Of a DNA stretch of 26,922 bases, positions 1-11,500 are shown one piece after another. The stretch is from assembly GCA_000708835.1 (NCBI GenBank), contig DF237819.1:1-26922 (forward strand). Reading direction: 5' to 3'. The notes under the pieces are model-generated. The model saw only the letters and a list, made by a program, of their open reading frames with translations, was not told the DNA's origin and ran no database searches. Position 1 is the stretch's first letter. Each line of letters opens with the position of its first letter. The translations under genes were made by a program, and so were the position numbers. The DNA comes from Klebsormidium nitens (taxonomy: Eukaryota > Streptophyta > Klebsormidiophyceae > Klebsormidiales > Klebsormidiaceae).

Positions 1-195
1 TAAACCCTAAACCCTAAACCCTAAACCCTAAACCCTAAACCCTAAACCCTAAACCCTAAACCCTAAACCCTAAACCCTAAAACCCTAAAACCCTAAAACC
101 CTAAAACCCTAAAACCCTAAAACCCTAAAACCCTAAAACCCTAAAACCTTTAAACCCTAAAAAACCCTAAAATCCTAAAAACCTAAAACCCTAAA
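1..195. repeat. Telomeric repeat array, chromosome end (C-rich strand)
   Basis: Eleven perfect TAAACCC heptamers fill positions 1-77. Eight perfect TAAAACCC octamers follow at 78-141, and degenerate copies run to about 195. Read on the other strand these are TTTAGGG (the common plant and Chlorella-type unit) and TTTTAGGG (the Chlamydomonas-type unit). The heptamers are at the window edge, hence distal, and the octamers are proximal. The orientation, C-rich strand reading inward from the left end, is right for a left chromosome end. Order and copy number are read directly; the telomere identity is established knowledge of these motifs. Confidence 0.98.
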
Positions 196-829
196 CGTGA
201 CGTCATATTCAAAGAAAACCCTATTACCCGAAACTTACAATTTTGGAACTTTTTGCAGATCCTGAAAGCGCATGAAAACTGTGACCCAAATCCATCACGT
301 AAATCGCGGACGCGCGTGCACCGAGGCATGGTTTCAAGACTTCACGAGTGTATGTGGGCATGACCAAAATCACCTCACAGCGTTCCCGATAGCCGCCACT
401 ACAAAGACTATCATACGTACCTGGTCGACTAAGTTTTTTTACGGGTTTGGATCCCATGATTTCCCATCCCGGTCCGGCGTCCAAAAAGAGTCGTGAGCCT
501 GTGAACGGACAAACCAGTCGGTGCACCGGCGGCAGTCAGCGTGATGATTGACCACAAATCGGTGCATGCTGTGCGGACTCCGGAGCGCTTGAAAACTTCG
601 AGGGCGCCTCCAAAGATTGCCTGATTCAGTGATTGTGTCCGACAGTGAGCATCCAAATGGAACGCTTGGTCAGCATGGTGCCAAAAGTAGGAGAATGAGC
701 TGCGCATGCTGGTTTAAGTAGGAGTGTAGGACACAAATTGTGACCAGCATTGGGCCATGTGTTGATACTAGTTTCAATTTCTTTAGGTGGATTAGCTGGT
801 AGCTTTGAGTTGCATAGCATTGCCTATCA
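196..829. other. Short subtelomeric spacer
   Basis: About 630 bases separate the degenerate telomere repeats from the first ATG of the starch synthase. Small ORFs on both strands (for example 224-526 minus and 272-496 plus) show no recognisable motif and no convincing splice context. No satellite, tRNA or transposon ends were seen. The right part presumably carries the promoter and 5' UTR of the starch synthase; no TATA box stands out. Confidence 0.5.
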
Positions 830-3800
830 ATGGCGTGCTCTTCTTCAGCTACAGCATTTTGTCAGAGCGTCACCCGAACTCCGTTTGGCTGCAAGGCGAC
901 AGAGAATGGATGTTCAAGGAAGGGGCGGAGGGAAGCGGTTTCCAGAATTTGTGAATTGATCCCGCTAATGCATCTCAAATCAATGCAGAGTCAAGGATCC
1001 CTGTTCAGAAACAAAGTATTTGCCGCCACTGTGGACTCTGCAAAGGCGCGTAGGAAAGGTTTGGCCAGCATTGTAGCGGAAGCAGGAGAAGAAAGTCAGG
1101 TGTCCGTTTCAGACAAGGAGGGACAGATTCGGGAACAGAACAGGCGCCTCTTGGCAATGCAAAAAGAGCTTCTGGCACAGGTAGGGTTCACTTCTGAAGT
1201 TGGCATGCTCATAATGCATCGCTGCCTGTCTAACAATGCTACATTGCTAGAGGGTTTGCTGCGCATGCTTCTTTGTGCAACATTCGCCAGGATGCCCTGT
1301 TTTTCAATCTGGCGCAGATTGAGGAGCGCAAGAAGTTGCACGCGGCGCTGCTCGAGTCGTTGGAGGACCCCGCCGGCAAGATCAAGGAGTACAATCAAGC
1401 GGACAACGGGGTCACTCTCCCGCCGCCGCCGCCCTCCGCTGCCCCTGTCCTGCAATCCCGGCCCCCGCCCCGTGCAGCCCCCGCTCCGGCGCCTGTCCCT
1501 AGGAAGCCCGCCCCGCCCCCACGGCGCTCTGCTGTCCCGCCTGTCCGCCTTGCCGCGAGTGCTCCCCCTGCGACCCGCACTCCTGCCACCCCTCCACCAC
1601 CCCCACCTGTTCAACGCCCGCCCCCGCCACCGCCCCAGGCACGAGAAGAGGCACAGCCTGCCGCCCCGGCGGCCCCGGATCCCCCTCCTCCTCTGGCGGG
1701 AGAGAATGTGATGAACGTGGTGGTCGTGGCCGCAGAGTGTGCACCCTGGTCAAAGACGGGTGAGCAGCGGCGGCTGTGGGGAAGAGACCCTCAGATATAC
1801 CCAGGCTTATCAGGCTGAAGCATGTTGTTGGTTGGTGTTTCTGGTTCAGTCCATCTTTGCAGTGCTTGTCTAGCATGCATGACAAGTGACAAACAACAAA
1901 GTTGCAGTTGCGTAAAACTGTCAGCCTGAGGAACATGCTTGCAGCACTCAGGTTGCTCAAAGCTTAGTGTGATCCGCATAGGTGGGTGGCACGGGACTGG
2001 CGCCACTGGAGTCCCTTGCAGATGCATGTTCAAGCTTGTTCCTTCACACCGTGATAAAGCTCATCATCGTGTTGTCACTGTGCAGGAGGGCTGGGCGATG
2101 TGGTGGGGGCGCTTCCCAAGGCCCTGGCCAAGCGCGGCCACCGTGTCATGGCAAGTCCCGCGCGCCACCCCGCCTCCATGCGTGCTGCCACCACCAGTGA
2201 TCATGCCGCCTGCTTGCTGCTGCGCATCAGTGCGTCACCTGCCTCCGTCTCACCTTTGGTGTTGTCCGTGCAGGTCGTTGCTCCTCGCTACAGCAATTAC
2301 GCAGAGGGCTGGGAGACCGGGGTGCGGCGCCACTACATCGTCATGGGCCAGGTCAGTGCGCCTCCCCTCAGCAGGGCCACCACAGGCTGGATTGAGCTGG
2401 CCATGGCACACTTGCGTCGTGTCCTGGTTCTCTGATCCTGGTGCTCTGCTGACGCGTTGGCTCGTGCGGCCGGCTGGCGTGCAGGACCAGGAGGTGGGCT
2501 ACTTCCACGGCTTCATCGACGGCGTGGACTACGTGTTTGTGGACGCGCCCTGCTTCCATGCAGCTGCCGACAACATCTACGGAGGCTCCCGCCAGGTCCG
2601 TGCCACCCTGTCCGCCGTACTGCCACTAGCGTGCCCCGATGAGGCGCAAGCCTGGGGCGGGAGCTGCCTGTAGCCTCTGCTGCTGGCTGGCGGGTGGAGC
2701 GCAGTGCGGCTCTGCTCAGCGTGGCTGACTGGGGTGCTCCCTTGTGGCTGCAGGACATCATGTACCGCTGCATCACCCTCTGCAAGGCCGCCGTGGAAGT
2801 GAGGACCCCCTGCCCCCAGCGGGCCCTCCAGCTGTGCAGTGGTCCTCGCTGCGCCAGCCCGTTGCATTGCACTGGCCAGTAACCTGGTGGTGCTTCTTGC
2901 TGGCAGGCCTGGCTCTGATCCGAACAGGGAGCAAGGGTGTTGTCTGTCTGGGCGGTTATCCTCAGCGTTACAGGCTGGCAGGGAGCGGGCACCTGCAAGG
3001 GTGCCGGCAAGGCGTTCAGGGCCGGACCCCACCCGTGCCCCGTGCGGCGCCTCCGCTGACGCGCTGCTGTGTGCGCGTGTGGCTGCAGGCGGTGTGGCAC
3101 GTGCCGTGCGGGGGCATTCCGTACGGCGACAGCAACCTGGTGTTTGTGGCCAACGACTGGCACACGGCGCTGCTGCCGGTGTACCTGCAGGCCTACTACC
3201 GCGACACGGGCCTCATGGAGTACGCGCGCGCCGTGCTGGTCATCCACAACATGGCGCACCAGGGCCGCGGGCCGGTCGCCGAGTTCCCGTGGCTGGGCCT
3301 GCCGCAGCACTACCTGGACAAGTTCAAGCTGTACGACCCCATCGGCGGGGAGCACATGAACATCTTCATGGCCGGCCTCATCACCGCGCACCGCCTCGTG
3401 GCCGTCAGCCACGGCTACGCCTGGGAGTGCCAAACGCAGGTCGGACTTCACCACCGCCCCGCCCCGTGCGGGTCCAGGTCCTCAGCACCCGGCTGGTTGG
3501 CCATCGCGAAATGCATTTGCGCTGCTCCATGCTCTCCTGCCGTAGCCTTGTCCTGTTGGCTCACTCTGTGCATGGTTGGGCCACATGGGTTACCAAGCGC
3601 GCTTAGGATTCTAACGCTCCTCACCCGGGTAGGACTTTTGTCAAGATGGTCTAGTAGGGCGGAGGCAGCATTTCGGACCACTGTCATAGGCACCACTCGT
3701 GAAAGCAGAGGTCCCTGCGCACTGTACCCTGGCTGCGCGTGCGCGTGCGGGCCGCGCTGGCGGTGCTGACGGGCGTGGTTGTGGACGTGTGCAGGACGGG

Positions 3801-5011
3801 GGCTGGGGCCTGGACGGGGTGCTGCGGGACCACGGGTGGAAGCTGCGTGGCGTGGTCAACGGCATCGACACGCAGGAGTGGCACCCCGAACGCGACACGT
3901 TCTTGCGCGACGACGGGTACCAGAACTACGGCGTGGCCAGCCTGGAGGCGGGCAAGGCCGCGTGCAAGGCCGCGCTGCAGCGGGAGCTGGGCCTGCCGGA
4001 GCGGCCCGACACGCCGCTGCTGGGCTTCATCGGGCGGCTGGACTACCAGAAGGGCGTGGACATCATCCAGCAGGCCCTGCCCTGGCTCACCGGCCAGGAC
4101 TGCCAGCTCGTCATGCTCGGAACGGGTGCGCGCGCGTCTCCTCCTTCAGTCTGTCTGCAACTTACGTCACGCATGACCAGGCGAGCTGGACTCGGCTCCG
4201 CTCTCCTGCTTCGCCTTCTGCATGCGCGCTTGCTCGATCGGATGTGCGCCGTGCTGAGTGCCCGTGGCTACGGCTGCAGGGCGGCCGGACCTGGAGGACT
4301 TTTTCCGCAGCGCGGAGGCGTCGCACCACGACAAGGTGCGCGGCTGGGTGGGCTTCAGCGTCAAGATGGCGCACCGCATCACGGCCGGCTGCGACCTGCT
4401 GCTCATGCCCAGCCGCTTCGAGCCGTGCGGCCTCAACCAGCTGTACGCCATGCAGTACGGCACCGTGCCCGTCGTGCACTCCGTGGGGGGGCTCCGCGAC
4501 ACCGTGCAGGTGCGCCGCTGCGGGCACGCCCGAGCGGGGGTTTCCACCCAGTCAAGAGAGAGGAGCTCCGGAAATCCTTTCGTGGCCGGGCCCGAGTCTA
4601 CGGGTCCCTTCTCTTCGTGCCTCGTTTGTCTCGACTGGTTCGCTTCGGGTGATTGACCACTAGCATCTCAGCCAGTCTGTTTCCCCCTTTAGCGCACTGG
4701 GCCTGCCTGCTGGTGCAATCTGCCCCACCGCCTGGCCAGCATCCATGCGTACCCGCCTCGTGTCCCACTCTCGCGCCGTACCCTGGGTGCAGCCGTTCAA
4801 CCCGTTCGACAACAGCGGCACCGGGTGGACCTTTGAGCGCGCGGAGGCCAACGGGCTGATCGACGCTGTGGGCAACGCGCTGTACACATACCGCGACTTC
4901 CGGGACAGCTTCCGCGACCTGCAGCGGCGCGGCATGACGCAGGACCTGAGCTGGGAGGCAGCGGCGGCGCAGTACGAGGAGACGCTGGTGGCGGCCAAGT
5001 ACCAGTGGTGA
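830..5011 (+). CDS. Soluble starch synthase, class II (GT5), plastid
   Basis: Transfers glucose from ADP-glucose to the non-reducing end of alpha-1,4-glucan chains in the plastid. Exons in phase: 830-1180, 1318-1759 (acceptor at 1290 also possible), 2086-2150, 2274-2351, 2485-2595, 2754-2798, 3089-3439, 3795-4125, 4280-4509, 4793-5011; about 740 residues. The N-terminus ([10 protein letters not shown]...) looks like a plastid transit peptide. A charged heptad region follows at about 95-130, then a long Pro/Ala linker to about 245. The GT5 domain begins near 248 with KTGGLGDV at about 263-270 (ADP-glucose binding). HNMAHQGRG and [11 protein letters not shown] mark class II rather than GBSS or SSIII. 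The C-terminal GT1-like half has [29 protein letters not shown] and VGGLRDT, and ends AAKYQW, as plant SSII does. The intron after 2150 starts with GC. A TGTAA lies 142 bases after the stop. The coiled coil is unusual for SSII. Confidence 0.95.
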
Positions 5012-5152
5012 ACAGCCACGCCTCTGTGCCGCCCCCGCTGCATGCCTGCGCCCAGTGGGGCCCTGCTGCTGATTGCTGCTGTCACAAGGAGGGGAGGCGC
5101 TGCCGCCATGCATGACCACGTGCCGGGTGGTGGCGCTTGCTGGAAGCATGGA

Positions 5153-5157
5153 TGTAA
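5153..5157 (+). promoter_or_regulatory. TGTAA poly(A) signal candidate, starch synthase
   Basis: TGTAA is the usual near-upstream polyadenylation element of chlorophyte nuclear genes. This copy lies 142 bases after the starch synthase stop codon, a normal 3' UTR distance. Transcript ends would confirm it. Confidence 0.5.
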
Positions 5158-8100
5158 GGGAGACAAACTGACAGCTAACAAAAGGTTCAGTGAACGTTCC
5201 GGAAGAGACAGCAGGTACACTCAGCAATGGTTCGAGATACACAAGACCAAGCGAACGGCATGTTGGCCACCCGACGAGTTTTTCTCTTGCTAACGTTGTG
5301 GTCCATGCGTCATTCAGGGACCTTTGAGGAAAGGGGCCATTGGACTCCTTTCTACATCGTCAAATGTGGAAGGGCCAGTGCTCTCGCTGGCTAGCATGCC
5401 CACACGGTGGGCTGACATGTGTTTTGAGGCTCAACCTGATGAGCACCGCTTACGCTCTTGGTCTCGCGTGCATCCAGGAGCGTTACCGCTTGAATTAATG
5501 TTGGCAGCGCTGCTAGCTAGTAGCCTGGCCGAAGTCCTCGCAAGGTTATAACATTGCATGTTTAGCACAAATGCCAGTCGAAGATTGAGCTTCGGTAAAG
5601 CCCTTTTGCTAAGGGAGCGTTGACATTGGAGTCTTACACCGGCACTCGTTTCTCAGCTCTATTCCAATCAGAAAGTGATCGGATTTTCATGTTCAGTTGC
5701 TTCCTACCAATGTAAGCGGCTGCTCGTGATGGTCACGAGGGTTGGATTGCATAATTATTCGGCGTCCGGTCTTGCATGCTATTTGGTTGAGGATACCAGT
5801 GCATAATTCTTCAGGGATATCTTACCAGACGCCATGTGCAGCCTGCAACTCGATCAATTGCATGCAACCTTAGCAAGTTGCGCAACATCCTAAAAAAGCA
5901 TACTTAAGAAGCGTTCCTTGTCACAAGTGGTATTGAAATGTTGTGTGGTCAATCTTTACCGTATGAGGCTAAGGGCAACCAAGTCGCTGACTTTCAGTGA
6001 TCGCGATTTCGGCGACTCATGCATGAGCTAAGCTTACACACACTTCCACATGGACCGTACTCTTATGCAACTTAGGCCACAGGCAAGATTTGATAAGGAT
6101 CACTTGTCATGAACTTACACGCAACAACCGTCGGTTCAATGGAAACCGAGGGATCGGCTAAATACGTCGACGATTGTTCCGTGTCTCTGATAGGAGCTAT
6201 ACTATGATACACATGGTTAAGCACGTGCAATGCATGACAAAGATATGTAGAGACCTTAAACCTTATTCTTTTCACTACACAGGCTTGCATGTGGCTGCGC
6301 CACATTTGCTCCGCCCATGACCCCACATATGTAATCGAGTCATGCAAAACAATCGCATGTGCGCGACGCGCCTGGCCGGCCGGTCGTAATGATGCGCGCG
6401 CCGCACGTGGCAACTTGCACATGACGATTTGCAAGTCCTCGCCAAATGCATCTGCGACCGCCTCATCAACGGCAAAAACAAGATCCAAGTGATAATGCCA
6501 CTACAACTCAGATTGCAAATCATCTCCGTCGATTGTCCCGACGGTAACCGGTCATATTACGGTTGGAGCCTCCAATTCTCCGCGGAGGGCCCCAACCTCA
6601 TATACTTGGCATGTGAGTGCATGTCGGAGTATGTCATGAGGTACGAACATTGCCAGACGCTGACATGTGAGTGACTTGCAGCCGCAGCAAGCTGCATACA
6701 AAGTCCAATCAACCCCGGCCTTGTACCCCGATCTCATCAAAGCCTTGGAGCGTTGCACGATGATGGCTCAATGTGCCTTAGGGACGGTTGAGAACGGCAG
6801 TTGACCATTGATCGACGCATAAGTATGCATGGCCGGCCCGGTCACGTGTGCAGGGCAAAGCGAGGGCAAAGCTAGCTCAAGCCTGGCATGGGCCCGGCGC
6901 GGGCCCGGCCTCGGATACAGCGAGAAGTGCATGGGCCGGCTGCACCTTTTGGTGTATCGATATCGTTCAAATTTGCGGCCGGGCCCCTGGCAGGCCAAAA
7001 ACCCATATGTGACAAGCCGGCAAATAATGCATACCGTGTATATGGTCGGCAAAAGCATACCCCCAGCATACCGTCCGACTAACCTGGCACATGCAAGTAT
7101 GGTTCTTCAAGCGTTTATCATTCATGGGATGATCAAGTAATTGAATATCGAGCCCGTCATACATGGGACGTGTTAATCCATGCAACAAACCATTTAACTT
7201 ATTGTTGAGTAAGTTGGATCTTGAACATGATTTCAAACGAACGTATATCGATATCGAACATACAGTGACACATGCATATACAATCGGACAATCGAACTTT
7301 ATGCGCATAGCGCCCCGCCATCGTCAAACATGTTGAGAGGTCATGACACCGGCCCTGCAGTACTAGCTGTGTTCAAGTATTATTTTGCATGTCTACGATA
7401 GTAACGGCGCTCGAGCGGCCCGCGTAGAACTTCGGAAACTTTCTATAAGCTTGTTGCTTCATCGATAATTCTGGGATGTATATACGGTAGGATGGAATCA
7501 AACGGTCATCGATCACATTATGTGCTATGCACAACGCCATGATCGAGTGGCACATCATGCTCGGTAGTTGAATTGCTTGTTAGCGTCCATGTAGCATTAG
7601 GGTTTGCATACCTTGTTGGACATGACTCGTAGCCGTAGCAAGTTGCGGAGTCGAAAAACAAACTCCCGGCCGCGCCGGAGACCGTGCTCCACGGCCATGG
7701 CGGCTAAGGGCGTTAATAAATTGGAAGTTACCATCAGATCTTGGTCATCGCGATCAGATCTTAAGTCCAAACTCGGAACTCCAAAAACTTTGTACGTGAT
7801 TTTGTGCCGGCCATGATCCATGAGCAAGTACATAGAATTTGCATGAAATTAGAAGCTATACTACAGTGGCCGCCATTTTCTCGATTTATCGACGGGTTTT
7901 CAAGATCGGGTTATTCAATGAAACGTATGGATGTGAGTGCATATCATGCATTTTCGTCGCATATATGATATCAAATCATTGAATGTGATTGCATGGTAAA
8001 CCATCATTAGTAAACAACACCAAAATGGCCTGGACCATGGCGGCCCTTTGATGCAATTGGATATGAACCTTAAAATCATGTCTCGATTATTCAAACGCGG

Positions 8101-8582
8101 CAAATGAATAGTGCTCGCTAAAGACGCCAGCGAAGCGGCCTGTAAGCGATATCTGTAAGCGATATGGAGCCAGCATGATTCAATTGGTTTCCAATCAGGT
8201 TTGCAGATTCAATTGTACAACTAAAAGGCGGACCATCACAAAAAGGCCTGGGATTTGCGCATGGTCTGTGTTTATCATTTGCAACAAAGCCCAAAAGCGT
8301 AGTCTACAGACGTATCTGAATTTTCAATCGCTTGTAACCCCAGCCTTCTGCCGCTAATGGAACTAAAAGTCTGTACGGACAGCTCTGTCTAACATATGTT
8401 TGAGCATTCATAGTGTACAAAGTCGGAGCGAGTTTGCTCCCCAGGCGTGCGGTTCTGTGTAGCGAGCTTGAGCGTGCACATATGGGCGAGCCTCATCTTT
8501 CCTCTCGACCTCTCCGGGTTCTCTCCGGCTCCCTCCTCTCCTGCTAGAGGCGTATCCACCGGCACTCGCCGTGGCGCCCGGC
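5158..8582. other. Gene-poor, AT-richer intergenic region
   Basis: More than 3 kb with visibly lower GC than the flanking genes. Short ORFs occur (for example 6072-6488 minus, 6429-6674 plus, 7597-7833 minus), but none has a recognisable domain, codon bias like the genes, or a matching exon chain. There is a 13-bp tandem duplication at 8140-8165 and GGCCCGG-rich sequence around 6830-6990. No tRNA or intact transposase was seen. It could hold decayed mobile DNA or non-coding RNA, but nothing visible proves either. Confidence 0.5.
8140..8165. repeat. 13-bp tandem duplication
   Basis: The 13-mer ctgtaagcgatat occurs twice head to tail with no spacer (8140-8152 and 8153-8165). Each copy contains TGTAA on the plus strand, but no plus-strand gene ends nearby. 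It is probably a simple replication slip. Confidence 0.85.
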
Positions 8583-11500
8583 CTAGTTGCGCTGCAACCG
8601 GCTGGCGTGCCGGTCGGCGCCAAACATCTCCACTCCCGTGTCCGCTCTGCAGCACGGAGCAGGCACACCATGGGGTGGGGGGCGGGTGGCCGGTGGAACT
8701 CCCGGAATACTTGACTTTTCAAAAGTAGGGGCTGAACACTTTCAGACCACAATGAGTCACACCAAAAGAGAGAAACTTTAGCTGAACGAGCGGAAGGAGC
8801 ATCTTCTTGAATAGGAAGCAGATCTCTGTGCAGTACTAGGATCTCGTCACACGAACGAGGCCTCTTTTGACGCGGGATCCAGATTCTTCTTGGTATCGCA
8901 TGCAGCAGCCCCAAAGCCGATCAATCTGATCTGCCAAACGGGAGCCAAGTCACAAGGCTTTTGCGGAAGACGGTCACCGTCTTTGTGCTTAGAAACGCTT
9001 GTATTGAAACCCATTCTGGGTCAGTCAGGAAGAGGGGAATCAGCAGATTACTTGAGCAGATACAAGAATCAGAATATCGTCTCGATTCGCCTCCCGTCAC
9101 CAGTAGGGAGTCCTCTGTCCACCTCCTCGTCGCCTTTCTCCTGCATCATCGTGCTCTGCCACTGCAGTCGCCCTTCGTTGGCAGCCCCCCTGCCCACCGG
9201 GGCCCCGACCGAAAGCCCCCCCCCCGCCCGGCGGCTGCTCCTCTGCCCGCAGCTCGACTTCCCCCCCCTCCCCGGGCGGCGCTCACCTGTAGACGTGTGT
9301 GAAGAGCTCGGCCTCCTCGGGCTCCGGGCTGGCCTCGCTCTCCTTGACCGCCGCGTCCACCTCCGCACGGCACTCCTTGGCCAGCGCCTTCAGCTCCTCC
9401 GCCGTGGCCAGCCCCTCCTGCACGCAGGGCGCACCGCGCCAACGTCACCGGGGAAGAAGAGAGGGCGGGCGGGGTGGGCAGCTTGGAGAGAACAAGCGGG
9501 GTATGAACGAGGGGGGCACATGCGAGGGGGTGCGGCAGTGGTACCTTGGTGATGAGCTTGTGCACGAGGTCGATGGGGTCGCGCTCGCGGCGCACGCCCT
9601 GGATCTCGTCGCGCGTGCGGTACGTGCTGCCGGGGTCAGACATGGAGTGGCCGTGGTAGCGGTACGTGTCCATCTCCAGCAGGATTGGGCCGCGCCCAGC
9701 CAGGCACCACTCCTTGGCGTGCGCCACCGCGACCTTGACCGCGAACACGGACATGCCGTCCACCTTGATGCCCGGGATGTAGCCCACGCGGTCGTAGAAG
9801 CCGTGGTGCGCCGACGCGCGCGCCTCTGCACGCACGCAGCAGCAGGCTCAGCGGCAAAGGGCGCAGGGCGGCAAGCAGCGCAGGCAACATTGCCGATCAG
9901 GCGGCTCCACACGATTCGGATGGGAGCGGAGGGGGCAACGGAGCAGGAAGGCTGAGCGGCGCAAGGGGAGACACGAATCCCGGTAGCTGCGGCGAGAGCG
10001 CCCCCGCGCCAGGGGTGACGAGCCCACCTACCTGAGGTGCCCATCCCTGCACGGACCGAGGCGGGCGTCAGCACAGCGGCAGCAAAAGGGCGGTGAGGCA
10101 TGAGCCGCAAGACGTCTTCCACAACCAATGGAGCAACGGAGCCCTCAGACGCGGCCACCCGAGGGAGTGGGACGCAAGCAGGGCGCGCAGCAGGGACAAA
10201 GGCAAGGGCCCAGGCAGGACCGCCTGAGGCGACAGCAGTGGGGGCCGACGGGGCTAAAGTCGCTCACCGAAGTGGTTGTTCTCGACAACGTACACGATGG
10301 GCAGCTTCCACAGCGCCGCCATGTTCATGGCCTCCGCCACCTGGCCCTGGTTGGCGCTGCCGTCGCCGTACATCGCCACCGCCACGTTGGGCCTGCGCGG
10401 AAGCCCGACGCATGGCCCGTCAGAGGACCCACAGAACGAGCCGAGAGTGGACCACACAGGCACAGGGGGCCCCGCACAGCCGAGAGGCTGCTCAAATTCA
10501 GCTGGGGGAAACGAAGGAACAGCAAGGCCGTCAAAGCGGACTGCCCAACAGCCGCAAAAGCTCACCGCACTTGTACGAAATGTCAGATGATTCTGGCAGA
10601 GGTGAAGCTATCAAAAGAGTCTCAGCATGTCAACGCTCATTCCGGTCGTGCTGGGCTGCTAGACATGCGCACTCACTTTTTAAGATACTGCAGCGCGTAC
10701 GCCAGGCCGGTGCCCAGCGGAGGGGGAGTGCCCACCTGAGGCAAAAGCGATGCTCCTCAATGGGGGCAGAACAGCATAGGCCGCAACACGTTCGCCAATG
10801 AGTCACCAGGAAAATCGGGGTCGCAAAGAGTCGGCCATTGAGTGTGACTGGTGCCAACACACAAACGATTGCCTGTCTGACAAATATGACGCATACGACG
10901 TGCAGGGGTGCATGACACTTGGGCTCACTCTCTGTAGTCAATGGATTGGGTGCCACATGAACACGAATCCAACCCAATAAGAAGGCACTTCACAGACCAA
11001 GGCAATCAACACCATCTCCTGCTTTTGGTCAGGACAGCACAGGGCGTTCATTTGGGGCCTTGGCGATCTGGCAAGATTGCGACGGGGGCTCTCACAATGC
11101 CATTTCCCCCGTAGTAGTGGTGATCTGCAACAGGAACGAATAGCCATGACAAACTGCTCATTTAATTCCCAGACATAGACAAACTTGTCAAGAGCAGTTT
11201 TTCTTACTTCGTATGACGCTTTTGCATGAAACGTTGGAAGAAATCTATCGTAATCAGCAACTGAAAAGCAATGAGCTGGTCACTTTCAGCGGCAGGTATA
11301 TCTGCTTCACTCTTGCTCTTGACCAGCTATGCTGCTCTGATGCATAGAACAGCCCAAGCGCGCCCCCAATCGAGGCATATGACTGGCAGTGGGGCCAAAT
11401 TGCGGGCCACTGCCTGCTCAGATTGAGAATGCATCTAATTCGGGGGAGGGGGAGGGAAAGGAGACAGATGGACGAGAGGAAGATTCAGATTTGAAAAGCT

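Noticed and set aside
1395-1614. Long minus-strand ORFs opposite the proline-rich linker
   Set aside because: They are GC-rich shadows of CCN proline codons (Gly/Arg-rich reverse complement) inside a confirmed plus-strand exon.
6830-6990. GGCCCGG/GGGCCGG-rich segment as a transposon end
   Set aside because: Repeated short motifs are present, but no paired termini, target-site duplication or coding remnant could be found.
7598-7606. TTAGGGTTT as an interstitial telomere remnant
   Set aside because: A single copy of nine bases is expected by chance in this much AT-richer sequence, and there is no gene start near it to make it a telo-box.
9283-9285. TGA as the E1 alpha stop codon
   Set aside because: The site doubles as part of a strong donor, and the downstream exon restores the conserved C-terminal segment in phase, so the stop is more likely intronic.
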